Source: Microbacterium gorillae
GTDB lineage: Bacteria; Actinomycetota; Actinomycetes; Actinomycetales; Microbacteriaceae
NCBI RefSeq assembly: GCF_000826185.2
Contig: NZ_LN648875.1
Coordinates: 1,050,356 to 1,114,355, forward strand
Reading direction: 5' to 3'
DNA length: 64,000 nt
Shown here one piece after another: positions 1 through 8,364 of this stretch. The notes under the pieces are model-generated. The model worked only from the letters and a program-made list of their open reading frames with translations, was not told the origin of the DNA and made no database searches. A program made the position numbers and the translations under genes. How positions within the stretch are numbered: the first letter of the stretch is position 1; the number at the start of each line of letters is the position of its first letter.

Positions 1-2
1 CG

Positions 3-491
3 GCGAACCCGCCGCGCACCGCCGACGGCCACCACATCGTCGTGGACGGTCGGAAATGGCGAGCGACGGATCCGGGAATTCCGGACAAGCTGCGCCAGGA
101 GCTCGTCGACGAACTGATGGCGGCGCGCCGCGGGGTCCGCGCCGGGGAGAGCGACGCGCGGCCGCGGGTGAACGACGCCAAACACGCGCTCGGCGAGCGC
201 GGTTACGCGTGGTGGGAGGAGCCGGCCCCGGACGAACTCGACACCCGCATCACCGCCACGATCCACGCGCTGCTGCGCAAACGCGACGGCAAGACGATCT
301 GCCCGAGCGATGTCGCGAGAGTCGTCGGTGGCCCGGACGAGCAGTGGCGCTCCCGGATGGACGACGTCCGCCGGGTGGCGGCCGGCCTCGCCGCCGACGG
401 CACCGTCGTGATCACGCAGAAGGGCGAGCCGGTCGACCTCGCCACGGTGCGGGGCCCCGTTCGCATCGCGTTCGGTCCGTCCGCGTCCTGA
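3..491 (+). CDS. DUF3253 domain protein, 5' end outside the window
   Basis: The frame is open from the first base, and residues before the internal GTG at 42 (ANPPRTADGHHIVV) run straight into DGRKWRATDPGIPD. The gene therefore starts upstream and only its C-terminal ~160 residues are visible. The segment RQELVDELMAARR followed by a compact helical domain (ATIHALLRKRDGKTICPSDVARVVGG) matches what I recall of the DUF3253 family, a small winged-helix-like domain of unknown function. No catalytic motif is visible. It converges on the glycosyltransferase gene, with 48 nt between the stop codons. Confidence 0.7.
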   Translation, partial: ANPPRTADGHHIVVDGRKWRATDPGIPDKLRQELVDELMAARRGVRAGESDARPRVNDAKHALGERGYAWWEEPAPDELDTRITATIHALLRKRDGKTICPSDVARVVGGPDEQWRSRMDDVRRVAAGLAADGTVVITQKGEPVDLATVRGPVRIAFGPSAS

Positions 492-539
492 TCGGGCCCG
501 GTCACAAAGGGGGCGGCGAGTCGCCCGCGTGCGGCCTCA

Positions 540-1694
540 TCACGGCTGTTCCCCTCCCGCCGGTTGCCGCCGGGAGGGGAGAGGATCGTCCGCGACGAGC
601 GCCACGATGCGGTCCCAGTAGGCGTCGTTCCAGTACGCGTCGGCGTCCATGCGCTCCCGCGCGGCCCGTGCGCGCGAGGAGGCCGCCTCCGGATCGGCCA
701 GGGTGCTCGTGATCGCCGCCTGCAACTCCTCCGAAGACTCGGGCGCAACGTAGAGCACCTCGTCATCCGTGAAGTAGTCGCGCAGGCCCCCGGTGTCGGA
801 CGCGATGACGGGGGCACCGGCGGCGACGGCCTCCAGCACGGTGGTGATTCCACTGGCGTGCGCGTTCGGCCGGAGCGCGACCACGACGGCGACGGCGTGC
901 GCATACAGGGCGAGCAGCTCGTCCACTCCCGCGGTCAGCGCGGCCACGTTCGTCCCCCGCACCAGGACGGGCTGTCGGCCCGCGACCCGGACCGTGACGC
1001 CGGGCAGCTCGGACAGGGCATCGCCGAACGTGTCCCAGTCCCGCGCCACGTCGTTGCCCACGCCGAGAACCTGGGCCCCGTCGACCGCGCGTGCCACGGT
1101 CCCGAAGCGCCGAGACACCCCGAACGGGACGTAGACGTGTCGCGCCGCGGGTGCGAGCGCGCGCCCCAGCTCGTGGTTCGGGAGTGCGTTCGAGACCAGG
1201 ACGTCCACGCGCCGGAGGGCACGCACACTCGCCCACCGGCGCAGCCCACCGAGCTCCGCGAACCGCCGGAAGAGCCAGATCGTCTGCCCGATCAGGACCG
1301 GCCCGCCACGCCCGATGACCGTCGCCGCCGCGAGGTACTCGACCTCGGTGTGGCAGTAGATCGCGTCGGCACGGCGCAGAGCGCGTCGGTTCGCCAGGGC
1401 CCGGACGAGGTCGAATCCCAGCACACGGTGGACGACCCGCGCAGGTCGCCGCAGGAGCCGGGGAACCGGAGCGGCCGCGAACGCGAACCGCCATCCGTCC
1501 GGGACGTTCTCGGTGCCATACGGGTGCCGATCAGGGGTCAGCCCGCGCTCGTGCTGTGCGGCGTAGGTGTCCGGGTCCAGTCCGGACGCGAGGAAGAACG
1601 TCATGCGCTTGGACGGGCCGGGAGCCTCCGGCGGCAACGCTGCCATGCCGAAAAGATAGCCCAGCGCCGCGCTCGCGGGAAAGAGAATTCTCAC
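540..1694 (-). CDS. Glycosyltransferase, GT-B fold (family 1/4 type)
   Basis: 384 residues. The C-terminal nucleotide-sugar binding half carries the GT4-like signature GITTVLEAVAAGAPVIASDTGGLRDYF near residues 300-325. In this family it positions the donor sugar, with a Glu and a Gly-rich stretch. The N-terminal half (FDLVRALANRRALRRADAIYCHTEVEYLAA) is the variable acceptor domain. No signal peptide or membrane helix is seen, so a cytosolic or membrane-associated enzyme acting on a lipid or glycan acceptor is likely; the substrate cannot be told. The start is GTG at 1694; an ATG 16 codons later (1646) is an alternative. It is a lone gene with no polysaccharide cluster around it. Confidence 0.75.
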   Translation of the reverse strand: MRILFPASAALGYLFGMAALPPEAPGPSKRMTFFLASGLDPDTYAAQHERGLTPDRHPYGTENVPDGWRFAFAAAPVPRLLRRPARVVHRVLGFDLVRALANRRALRRADAIYCHTEVEYLAAATVIGRGGPVLIGQTIWLFRRFAELGGLRRWASVRALRRVDVLVSNALPNHELGRALAPAARHVYVPFGVSRRFGTVARAVDGAQVLGVGNDVARDWDTFGDALSELPGVTVRVAGRQPVLVRGTNVAALTAGVDELLALYAHAVAVVVALRPNAHASGITTVLEAVAAGAPVIASDTGGLRDYFTDDEVLYVAPESSEELQAAITSTLADPEAASSRARAARERMDADAYWNDAYWDRIVALVADDPLPSRRQPAGGEQP

Positions 1695-1724
1695 CCGCGA
1701 CCCGCTCCGCCGAGCTGACGTCCA

Positions 1725-2075
1725 TCAACCGGGACGAAGCGCTGCGTCACCGACGATCGCGAGAGACAGCACGCCGACCCCGACGACCAGCAGGACGAAC
1801 GCGAACAGCAGCGTCGCGTCCGGCAGGCGGGCGTGGTCGCCGTCTCGTCGAAGCCGGGCATTCACCGCCGCACCGCGTCGGCGCACGATGATCCACAGCA
1901 CGCCGGTGAGCGCGAGCCCGATCACCCCCGGCGCCGTCCACCCGAGGTTGCCGAACGCGATCGGCAGCAGTCGCATCGCAACGAGCGAGCCGATCGCGAG
2001 CGAGAGGCACGTGCGCCGCCACGCGAGCTCGGTCCGCTCCGGCTGCAGCCCGGGGTCGAACAGCTCGCTCGTCAT
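1725..2075 (-). CDS. DUF202 family membrane protein
   Basis: 116 residues with three predicted membrane helices (about residues 24-42, 48-65 and 88-108) after the family motif LQPERTELAWRRTCLSLA, the DUF202 hallmark of an ERTxLAWxRT segment just before helix 1. Function is unknown for the family. The start ATG at 2075 overlaps the stop of the upstream gene as ATGA, so translation is probably coupled. It is the last gene of a three-gene operon with a second DUF202 protein and an FGE-type enzyme. Confidence 0.85.
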   Translation of the reverse strand: MTSELFDPGLQPERTELAWRRTCLSLAIGSLVAMRLLPIAFGNLGWTAPGVIGLALTGVLWIIVRRRGAAVNARLRRDGDHARLPDATLLFAFVLLVVGVGVLSLAIVGDAALRPG

Positions 2076-2437
2076 CGCATCAGCAGCGCGATCAGCAGCA
2101 GCGCTCCGGCGATCGTGACCGTCGCCCCCAGCACCGGACCGAGCGGCGAAGACGGCAGCGGACGGCCTTCGCGCAGCGCCCGCTCGGTCCGCCGCCACCC
2201 CAGCCAGGCGAGTATCGACGAAACCGTGCCGACGACCACGAGCAGCACCGCGGCGGTGAGCCGGAGGGCCGGGTTCAGGTCCAGGCTCAGCACTTCCAGT
2301 GCGACACCGCCGGCGATCAGAGCGAGGGACGTGCGCATCCACGCGAGGAACGTCCGCTCGTTCGCGAGGGTGAACCGCGCGTCCGGCTCGGAGCCGCGCC
2401 CGTACACGGAGGCCGGAAACCGCCGACGCTCGCTCAC
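2072..2437 (-). CDS. DUF202 family membrane protein (YidH-like)
   Basis: 121 residues. The motif TLANERTFLAWMRTSLAL (residues ~23-40) defines the YidH/DUF202 family, followed by three hydrophobic helices ending ATVTIAGALLLIALLMR. The GTG start at 2437 overlaps the upstream FGE stop as GTGA, and the stop overlaps the next gene as ATGA. The two adjacent DUF202 proteins differ in sequence and may form a hetero-oligomer; that is inference. A longer upstream reading in the same frame would lie inside the FGE gene and was not used. Confidence 0.85.
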   Translation of the reverse strand: MSERRRFPASVYGRGSEPDARFTLANERTFLAWMRTSLALIAGGVALEVLSLDLNPALRLTAAVLLVVVGTVSSILAWLGWRRTERALREGRPLPSSPLGPVLGATVTIAGALLLIALLMR

Positions 2438-3444
2438 CGCGCAACCGTCCGGAATCCGGTGTTGCCCATCGATGAGTCCGGTGTGTTCCCGGTGCGTGCG
2501 GAGTTGCGGTAGCGGTTGCAGTAGGAGATGTGGCAGAGGTAGGACCCACCGCGCATCACCCGCACCTCTCCCGCCTCCGGACCGTGCGGATCCGTCACGG
2601 CCGCGGGCGTGTACGTGCGCGGATCGAACCGGTCCTGACACCACTCCCAGACGTTGCCGACCATCTGCCACAGGCCGTACCCGTTCGGGGCGAACGAGCG
2701 CACCGGGGCGGTGGTGAGGTAGCCGTCATCAGCGGTGTTGATGCGCGGAAACTCGCCCTGGAAGATGTTCGCCCGCCATCCACCGGCGTCGACCTCGTCA
2801 TCGCCCCACGGATACTTCCGGTTCGCCAGACCGCCGCGCGCGGCGTACTCCCAGTCCGCCTCCGTGGGCAGGCGTCGACCGACCCACGCGCAGTACGCGG
2901 TGGCGTCCGTCCAGCCGACGTGCACGACCGGGTGATCCTCGAGGCCGTCGATCGACGAGTTCGCACCGCCCGGGTGTGCCCAGTCCGCGCCGCGAACGCC
3001 GAGCCACCACGGAGTTCCGGCGGCCGGCCCCATGATGTCGGTCTCCGGAGCGGCGAGCGCCGGCTGGAACACGGCGGAGAAGCCCCAGCGCTCAGCCTCG
3101 GTGTGGTAGCCGGTGGCGCCCACGAAACGGGCGAAGTCAGCGTTGGTCACCGGGGTCGCGTCCATCCGGAAGCCGGCCAGAGTGACCTCGTGACGCGGGG
3201 TCTCACCGTCGCCGACGTTCGCGTCGCCGGACGAATCGCCCATCATGAACGAGCCCGCAGGGATCTCGACCTGCTCGATCGTGTGGCGTGCGGTCGGGAC
3301 CATCCTCGGCAGGGGACGATGCCCCAGCGCCGCGACGTCGAAATCCGAACGCGCAGGGGCACCGCACCCGCAGTTCGCGCCGCACGCCTCTCCCGCCACC
3401 GTGGCCTCCGCCCGTCGGTCCCATCGTCCCACGTGCTCGATCAC
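2434..3444 (-). CDS. Formylglycine-generating enzyme (sulfatase-modifying factor type)
   Basis: 336 residues. FGEs oxidise the Cys of a CxPxR motif in sulfatases to C-alpha-formylglycine using copper and O2. The fold signatures are present: VEIPAGSFMMGDSSGD, DATPVTNADFARFV, RLPTEADWEYAARGG and GNVWEWCQDRF. The catalytic pair is intact near residues 304 and 309 (RGGSYLCHISYCNRYR), the arrangement seen in the actinobacterial copper FGE, followed by NTPDSSMGNTGFR. This makes it a true FGE rather than an EgtB- or PvdO-like relative. No sulfatase gene is in the window, so its target must be elsewhere. The start is GTG at 3444; an internal ATG at MVPTARH would remove a Cys-rich N-terminus (CGANCGCG). 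Confidence 0.88.
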   Translation of the reverse strand: MIEHVGRWDRRAEATVAGEACGANCGCGAPARSDFDVAALGHRPLPRMVPTARHTIEQVEIPAGSFMMGDSSGDANVGDGETPRHEVTLAGFRMDATPVTNADFARFVGATGYHTEAERWGFSAVFQPALAAPETDIMGPAAGTPWWLGVRGADWAHPGGANSSIDGLEDHPVVHVGWTDATAYCAWVGRRLPTEADWEYAARGGLANRKYPWGDDEVDAGGWRANIFQGEFPRINTADDGYLTTAPVRSFAPNGYGLWQMVGNVWEWCQDRFDPRTYTPAAVTDPHGPEAGEVRVMRGGSYLCHISYCNRYRNSARTGNTPDSSMGNTGFRTVAR

Positions 3445-3446
3445 GA

Positions 3447-3485
3447 ACCGCCGGAGGCCACGCGCGGTGCGTGACCTCCGGCGGT
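3447..3485. terminator. Strong hairpin between the Gfo/Idh gene and the FGE gene
   Basis: An inverted repeat with an 11-bp perfect outer stem (ACCGCCGGAGG with CCTCCGGCGGT), one mismatch, then a further 5-bp inner stem around a short loop. It begins just after the stop of the leftward oxidoreductase gene and ends at the start of the FGE gene, so it probably terminates the oxidoreductase transcript. No U-tract follows, which is common in high-GC actinobacteria. Confidence 0.6.
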
Positions 3486-3497
3486 CGGTGGGTTTCG

Positions 3498-4625
3498 TCA
3501 GAGGGTGGCGGCGAAGGGGTCGAAGTCGACGGGCACTGCCGGAACCTCGTCCACCGTGCTGCTCACCGTGACGGTCTCACCGGACGCGATGGACTCCTCG
3601 GCGGAGAGCATAACGTCGAGCACGTGGTGACCGAGGGCACCGGAGGCGACGTGCGGACGGTCCTCCGCGATTGCGCGGACCATGTCGAGCAGCCCGAGGC
3701 CGCGTCCGGTCTCCGCGCCCTGCTGCGGGATGTCGATCCACTCCTGCTCGAAGCTCATGCCGTCGCGGAGCGCGCCCAGGGGACGGACCACGGCGATGCG
3801 CCCCGTGAACATGTTCGGGTCCGGGAGCACCAGCGAGCCCTCGGTACCGTGCACCTCGAACACCCCGGCGCGTTCCAGCGCGGAATCGAAGCTCAACAGG
3901 CTCTGGCCCTGCACACCGGAGCTGAACGAGGTCAGCAGCTGGACCGTCGTGGGCACCTCGACCGGGAACGTCGTTCCGGCGTCCGGACCGGTGTGGATCA
4001 TCCGCTCCGTCCGCACGCGCGAGCCGAAGGCGGACACCTTCTCGACGGCACCGAACAGGCTGACCAGTCCGGTCAGGTAGTACGGACCCATGTCCAGGAG
4101 CGGGCCCGCGCCGCGGGCGAACAGGAACTGCGGGCTCGGGTGCCAGAGGTCCGGTCCCTGCGTCTGGAAGACGGTCTGCGCGAACAGCGGGGTGCCGATG
4201 ACACCCTCCGCGATGGCGCGCTTCGCGGTCTGGAAACCCGGGCCGAGGACGGTGTCCGGAGCGGAGCCGATGCGGAGCCCGGCAGCGTCCGCATCGCGCA
4301 GCAGTTGCGCGGTGCCGTTGCGGTCGAGGCCGAGCGGCTTCTCGGTCCAGACGTGCTTGCCGGCCGCGATCGCGGCAGCGGACACCTCGACGTGCACGGC
4401 GGGGATCGTGAGGTTCACGACCACCTCGACCTCGGGGTCCGCCAGCACATCGGCCGCCGTCCCGGCGCGCGGGACACCGTACTTCTCGGCCTGCGCGCGA
4501 GCGCGCTCGACGTTCAGATCGCCGACGTGGACCACGGTGACATCCGGGAACGAGGTCAGGTTCTGCAGGTAGGTGTCGCTGATGACACCCGCGCCGATGA
4601 TGCCGACGCCCACGGGCCCGGTCAC
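3498..4625 (-). CDS. Gfo/Idh/MocA family NAD(P)-dependent oxidoreductase
   Basis: 375 residues. The N-terminal Rossmann domain starts GVGIIGAGVISDTYLQNL (GxGxxS/T-like dinucleotide loop). EKP occurs in HVWTEKPLGLDRN near residue 105, the conserved catalytic-lysine motif of the family, and the C-terminal domain is the usual alpha/beta sugar-binding half. Such enzymes oxidise or reduce a hydroxyl of an inositol, sugar or sugar acid. Its start overlaps the stop of the upstream TIM-barrel gene as ATGA, so the two form one operon, probably for catabolism of a sugar or cyclitol under the divergent TetR. The exact substrate is not determinable. Confidence 0.85.
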   Translation of the reverse strand: MTGPVGVGIIGAGVISDTYLQNLTSFPDVTVVHVGDLNVERARAQAEKYGVPRAGTAADVLADPEVEVVVNLTIPAVHVEVSAAAIAAGKHVWTEKPLGLDRNGTAQLLRDADAAGLRIGSAPDTVLGPGFQTAKRAIAEGVIGTPLFAQTVFQTQGPDLWHPSPQFLFARGAGPLLDMGPYYLTGLVSLFGAVEKVSAFGSRVRTERMIHTGPDAGTTFPVEVPTTVQLLTSFSSGVQGQSLLSFDSALERAGVFEVHGTEGSLVLPDPNMFTGRIAVVRPLGALRDGMSFEQEWIDIPQQGAETGRGLGLLDMVRAIAEDRPHVASGALGHHVLDVMLSAEESIASGETVTVSSTVDEVPAVPVDFDPFAATL

Positions 4626-5449
4626 GCGGCGAACCCACCGTCAACGAGGAAGCGGTAGCCCGCGGCGAGATCTTCGAAGACGTCGCCCGGAGCCTTGTCG
4701 AACTCCAGGACGGCGTACCGGATATTCCCCTCGCCGGCGCGCAACGCCGCGGCGAGCGGGACGTCGCCCTCACCGGCACGGCGCTGGTCGAGACTGTCGC
4801 TGCCGAAGTCCGCGGCGTCCGGGGCGAACGGGTTCGACGCGGGCGCGATGCCGTCCTTGACGTGGACGGCGTTCAGGCGGGAGCCCAGGCGCTGCACGAG
4901 CGCCGGGACGTCCTGGCCGCCGGTGAGGGCCCAGAACAGGTCCAGCTCGATGGCCACGCGCTCGTCGGTGAGCTCGATGAAGCGCTCGTACGCCGACGTG
5001 CCGTCGAAGTCCGCGATGAACTCCTGCGCGTGGTTGTGGTAGCCGACCTGCAGTCCGAATCCGGCTGCGACCTCGGCCGCGCGGTTCATGCGCTCGGCGA
5101 TGTCGGCGACGCCGTCCGCGGTGAGCCAGCGCTCCACGGGGACGAACGGGTCGTAGACCGTCGTCATGCCGAGCGTCGCCGCGGCTTCGAAGACGACCTC
5201 CGGCTTCGGCGTCGGGATGGCGCCGTCCGGCGTCCACAGCTCATCCGACAGCAGCGGCGCGTGGCCCGTGGGTGCGGCGAGGCCGGCGGCGTCCAGGGCC
5301 GCGCGGATCTCGGCCGGGCGGCCGACGAAGTCGAACGCCTCGACGTTGCGCAGGCCGATCGCGGCGAGCTTGTCCAGGGACCCGGCGGGATCGGCGGTGA
5401 ACTGGGCCGCCAGCGAATACAGCTGGACGGAAGCGATGGGCAGCGCCAC
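4622..5449 (-). CDS. Sugar phosphate isomerase/epimerase (xylose-isomerase-like TIM barrel)
   Basis: 275 residues. It opens SVQLYSLAAQFTADPAGSLDKLAAIGLRNVEAF and contains LQVGYHNHAQEF and VAIELDLFWAL, plus NAVHVKDG. These provide the Glu/His/Asp metal ligands typical of AP-endonuclease-2-type isomerases. The GTG start at 5449 is preceded by AGAGGAG at good spacing. First gene of a two-gene operon with the Gfo/Idh oxidoreductase; such pairs commonly act in sequence on an inositol or rare sugar. The palindrome at 5501-5527 lies in its promoter region and suggests control by the divergent TetR protein. Confidence 0.85.
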   Translation of the reverse strand: MALPIASVQLYSLAAQFTADPAGSLDKLAAIGLRNVEAFDFVGRPAEIRAALDAAGLAAPTGHAPLLSDELWTPDGAIPTPKPEVVFEAAATLGMTTVYDPFVPVERWLTADGVADIAERMNRAAEVAAGFGLQVGYHNHAQEFIADFDGTSAYERFIELTDERVAIELDLFWALTGGQDVPALVQRLGSRLNAVHVKDGIAPASNPFAPDAADFGSDSLDQRRAGEGDVPLAAALRAGEGNIRYAVLEFDKAPGDVFEDLAAGYRFLVDGGFAA

Positions 5450-5500
5450 GGAACGTCTCCTCTTTCGACGGTGAACACGAGTGTCGCGAGCAGACTATCC

Positions 5501-5527
5501 GAAAAAACCTCCACATGGATGTTTTTC
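5501..5527. promoter_or_regulatory. Operator palindrome between the sugar operon and its TetR gene
   Basis: GAAAAAACCTCCA, CA, then TGGATGTTTTTC: two 12-13 nt arms that are almost perfect inverted repeats around a 2-nt centre. It is also the most AT-rich stretch in its neighbourhood. It sits between a leftward start at 5449 and a rightward TetR start at 5546, the classic position of a TetR operator. The assignment to this TetR protein is inference. Confidence 0.7.
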
Positions 5528-5545
5528 TCGGCTATCGTTCGATCC

Positions 5546-6181
5546 ATGACTTCCCCGACGGCCGGACCCGCGCGCGGCGACGCCGAGATCGGCCGCCGCG
5601 GCGCTTACGCGAAGGGCGTCGCCCGACGCCAGGAGATCCTGGATCGCGCCATCGAAGTCTTCCGCGACCGGGGCGCGAGCGGCACGTCCCTGCGCAGCAT
5701 CGCGGAAGCCCTCGGCGTCTCGCACGCCGCCCTCCTGCACTACTTCGACTCCCGCGAACAGCTCTTGGTCGCGGTGTACGAGCACCACGAGCGGCGACGC
5801 CGCGAGGATCCGGACGACCCGGACCCCGACGGTGCCGCCGACGCCGTGACGGCGATGGTGAACGCCGCCACGGCGAACGTCGCAGTGCCGGGCCTGGTGG
5901 AGCTGTACACGACCCTCGTCGCGGGGTCCCTCGAGGCGAACAGCACGGCGGCGCGCGACTTCTTCACCGCGCGTTTCGATGCCGTCCGGGCGGGCACCGC
6001 CGAGCGGCTGCGCCGCGACCAGGCAGCCGGGCTCATCCGCGCGGACGTCGACCCGGACGCCATCGCGGCGCTCATCGTCGCCGCCTCGGACGGCCTCCAG
6101 GTGCAGTGGCTCCTGGACCCGTCGGTGCCGCTGGAGCAGACGCTCGGCACCCTCGGCCCGCTCCTTCGTCCGGCCGCCTGA
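5546..6181 (+). CDS. TetR family transcriptional regulator
   Basis: 211 residues. The N-terminal helix-turn-helix is clear: ARRQEILDRAIEVFRDRGASGTSLRSIAEALGVSHAALLHYFDSREQLLVAVYEH (residues ~27-80). The C-terminal ligand domain is divergent, so the inducer is unknown. ATG at 5546 follows the operator palindrome directly; the frame is open further upstream, but that part lies over the divergent gene and promoter. Predicted to repress itself and the isomerase/oxidoreductase operon. Confidence 0.88.
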   Translation: MTSPTAGPARGDAEIGRRGAYAKGVARRQEILDRAIEVFRDRGASGTSLRSIAEALGVSHAALLHYFDSREQLLVAVYEHHERRRREDPDDPDPDGAADAVTAMVNAATANVAVPGLVELYTTLVAGSLEANSTAARDFFTARFDAVRAGTAERLRRDQAAGLIRADVDPDAIAALIVAASDGLQVQWLLDPSVPLEQTLGTLGPLLRPAA

Positions 6182-6319
6182 TCCATTCCGGACCCCAGCA
6201 CGTCCGCCGCGGATCGCACAGCCGTGCACCCTCCCACCTCGGCCCACATGGTTCTGCAGGATGCCAGGGGTTCGGCAGGGTCCGACGAGTTGTCGGGAAC
6301 GGGGCGCCGAGAAGGGGCG

Positions 6320-6772
6320 TCAGGTCGCGGCGAGGGCGGCGAGGGTCGCGCCGAGACTGTGGCAGCGGTCCTCGATCGCCACGTCGACGGTGCCGAGGGC
6401 GATGACGTCCTCGTGTGCGCGCTGCCAGCCGAGGCCGGTGGTGATCGCGTCGACCGCGCGCACGGCACCGGTGGCGTCGCTGGAACCGTGCAGCCACAGG
6501 CCGAACGGCGCCCCGCGTCGGTCCAGCAGCGTCGGGTAGTAGACCTGGTCGAAGAAGTGCTTCAGCGCGCCGGAGATGTAGCCGATGTTGACCGGCGAGC
6601 CGAGGAGGAACGCGTCCGCCTCGAACACGTCCGATGCCGTCGCGCGGAGGGCACTGCGGACCACGACGTCGACGGGGTCCAGTTCGGGGTCGCGGGTGCC
6701 GGCGAGCACGGCCTCCAGCATCTGCTGCATCCCGGGCGAGGGGGTGTGGTGCACGACCAGCACTCGGGGCAT
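6320..6772 (-). CDS. Flavodoxin/NADPH-dependent FMN reductase family protein
   Basis: 150 residues from ATG 6772. The phosphate-binding region is PRVLVVHHTPSPGMQQMLEAVLAG and the FMN-edge segment is DAFLLGSPVNIGYISGALKHFFDQVYY (about residues 53-79), the WrbA/flavodoxin-like pattern. It probably carries FMN and acts as a small cytosolic quinone reductase or electron carrier. It is monocistronic, divergent from the SDR gene with 98 nt between starts, and converges on the TetR gene. Confidence 0.8.
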   Translation of the reverse strand: MPRVLVVHHTPSPGMQQMLEAVLAGTRDPELDPVDVVVRSALRATASDVFEADAFLLGSPVNIGYISGALKHFFDQVYYPTLLDRRGAPFGLWLHGSSDATGAVRAVDAITTGLGWQRAHEDVIALGTVDVAIEDRCHSLGATLAALAAT

Positions 6773-6870
6773 GGTTCTCCTCGTCGTCGCTGCCTCCACT
6801 GTCGCGCACACCGGTCCGCCTGTCGAGTCGGCGGGGTACCGTGGCCGGAGTCGGGAGAGCGGGGATCAGC

Positions 6871-7704
6871 ATGGCGAACGAACCGGTGGCGATCGTGACG
6901 GGCGCATCATCCGGGATCGGAGCGGTTTCGGCCTCCGCTCTGCACCGCGCGGGTTTCGTCGTGTACGCGGTCGCGCGGCGTGTGGACCGGATGTCCGCGC
7001 TGGCTGCAGAGGGCATTCGCACCCTCGGGATGGACGTCACGGACGAATCCTCCGCGACGGCCGGTGTGGCGCGCGTCCTCGCCGAGCGGGGCCGGATCGA
7101 CGTACTGGTCAACAACGCGGGGTACGGCTCGTACGGTGCGTTCGAGGAGGTCGCACCGGAGGAGGCGCACCGGCAGTTCGACGTCAACGTGTTCGGTCTG
7201 GCCCGCCTGACTCAGCTCGTCCTGCCGACGATGCGGGAGCAGCGCGGCGGCACCGTCATCAACGTGTCCTCGATCGGCGGCAGGATCGCCTCCCCGCTCG
7301 GGTCCTGGTACCACGCCAGCAAGTTCGCCGTGGAGGGGCTGAGCGATGCCCTGCGCCTCGAGCTCGCCCCGTTCGGGATCCGCGTGGTCGTGATCGAACC
7401 CGGCGTGATCGCCACCGAATGGGACGGGATCGCCCTGGAATCGGCGATCAGTACGTCCGCGATCGGGCCCTACCGACGCCTCGTCGAAGTCTTTGCGCGG
7501 AGCATGCACCGGATGGAGGCCCGCGCCTCACAGCCCTCCGTCGTCGCCGCCGCGATCGTGCACGCCGCGACCGCGCGACGACCGAAGACCCGCTACGCGA
7601 TCGGGTCGAACGCGAAGCCGTCGATGATCGGACGCCGCCTGCTGCCGGACCGCGCGGTCGACGCGGTCATGCGGCGCGCGTTCGGCGTGCCGCGGTGGCT
7701 CTGA
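6871..7704 (+). CDS. Short-chain dehydrogenase/reductase
   Basis: 277 residues, classical SDR. NAD(P) loop VTGASSGIG (residues ~8-16), NNAG in VLVNNAGYGS, catalytic Ser in INVSSIGGRI and YxxxK in WYHASKFAVEG. The ARR after the second strand (VYAVARRVDRM) suggests NADP preference. Substrate unknown; the C-terminal PSMIGRRLLPDRAVDAVMRRAFG resembles retinol/17-beta-HSD-like SDRs. Monocistronic, convergent with the phosphoribosyltransferase gene. Confidence 0.88.
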   Translation: MANEPVAIVTGASSGIGAVSASALHRAGFVVYAVARRVDRMSALAAEGIRTLGMDVTDESSATAGVARVLAERGRIDVLVNNAGYGSYGAFEEVAPEEAHRQFDVNVFGLARLTQLVLPTMREQRGGTVINVSSIGGRIASPLGSWYHASKFAVEGLSDALRLELAPFGIRVVVIEPGVIATEWDGIALESAISTSAIGPYRRLVEVFARSMHRMEARASQPSVVAAAIVHAATARRPKTRYAIGSNAKPSMIGRRLLPDRAVDAVMRRAFGVPRWL

Positions 7705-7711
7705 TCCGGCG

Positions 7712-8263
7712 TCAGGACTCCGCGGTGACGGCGGGCTTGTCCGACCACGGGAAGGCGATCCACTCGGCGGTGGCCTTCCACGTGTAGTCCGGCGCGATGA
7801 TCGAGGACGGCTTCGTGTACAGCACGGCGGAGCGCACGTCGACCGGGATGCGGTCGTTCGCGATGCCGTCGCCGTCGACGTCGGCGGGCAGGCCCTGGGT
7901 CCGGATCATCCGCACGACGAGGTCCAGCGTCTTGCCGGAATCGGCGACGTCGTCGACGATCAGCACGCGCTGGCCGGGGAACTCCGAGGTGTCCATCAGC
8001 GGCGGCAGCACGACCGGTTCCGGCAGCGTCTCCCCGACGCCGGTGTAGAACTCGACGTTCAGCGTGCCCATGGCCTTGATGCCGAGCGCATACGCGAGCG
8101 CGCCGGCCGGCAGGAGTCCGCCGCGGGCGACGGCGACGACGATGTCCGGCATCCATCCGGAGCCGACGATCGTGCGAGCGAGGTCCCGCGCGGCCTCTCC
8201 GAACCCGTCCCAGGTCAGGACTTCCAGCTCACGGTCCGCCGCGACGTCATCGAATGCACCCAT
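7712..8263 (-). CDS. Phosphoribosyltransferase (type I PRTase fold)
   Basis: 183 residues from ATG 8263. The PRPP-binding loop is VLIVDDVADSGKTLDLV (about residues 100-116), and VVAVARGGLLPAGALAY gives the PPi-loop region. It resembles the xanthine/hypoxanthine PRTase branch used for purine salvage in actinobacteria, here with an unusual C-terminus (YTWKATAEWIAFPWSDKP). Cytosolic. It is divergent from the flavin monooxygenase. The exact base specificity is not assignable. Confidence 0.82.
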   Translation of the reverse strand: MGAFDDVAADRELEVLTWDGFGEAARDLARTIVGSGWMPDIVVAVARGGLLPAGALAYALGIKAMGTLNVEFYTGVGETLPEPVVLPPLMDTSEFPGQRVLIVDDVADSGKTLDLVVRMIRTQGLPADVDGDGIANDRIPVDVRSAVLYTKPSSIIAPDYTWKATAEWIAFPWSDKPAVTAES

Positions 8264-8364
8264 GGGTGAAATTCTAGGCTCCCCCGCCGGCGGCCGAACC
8301 CCGGCGCCGAACCGGATCCACGACCATGGTTCCGTCATCCCGGTTCCGGACCGAGAATCTCCCC

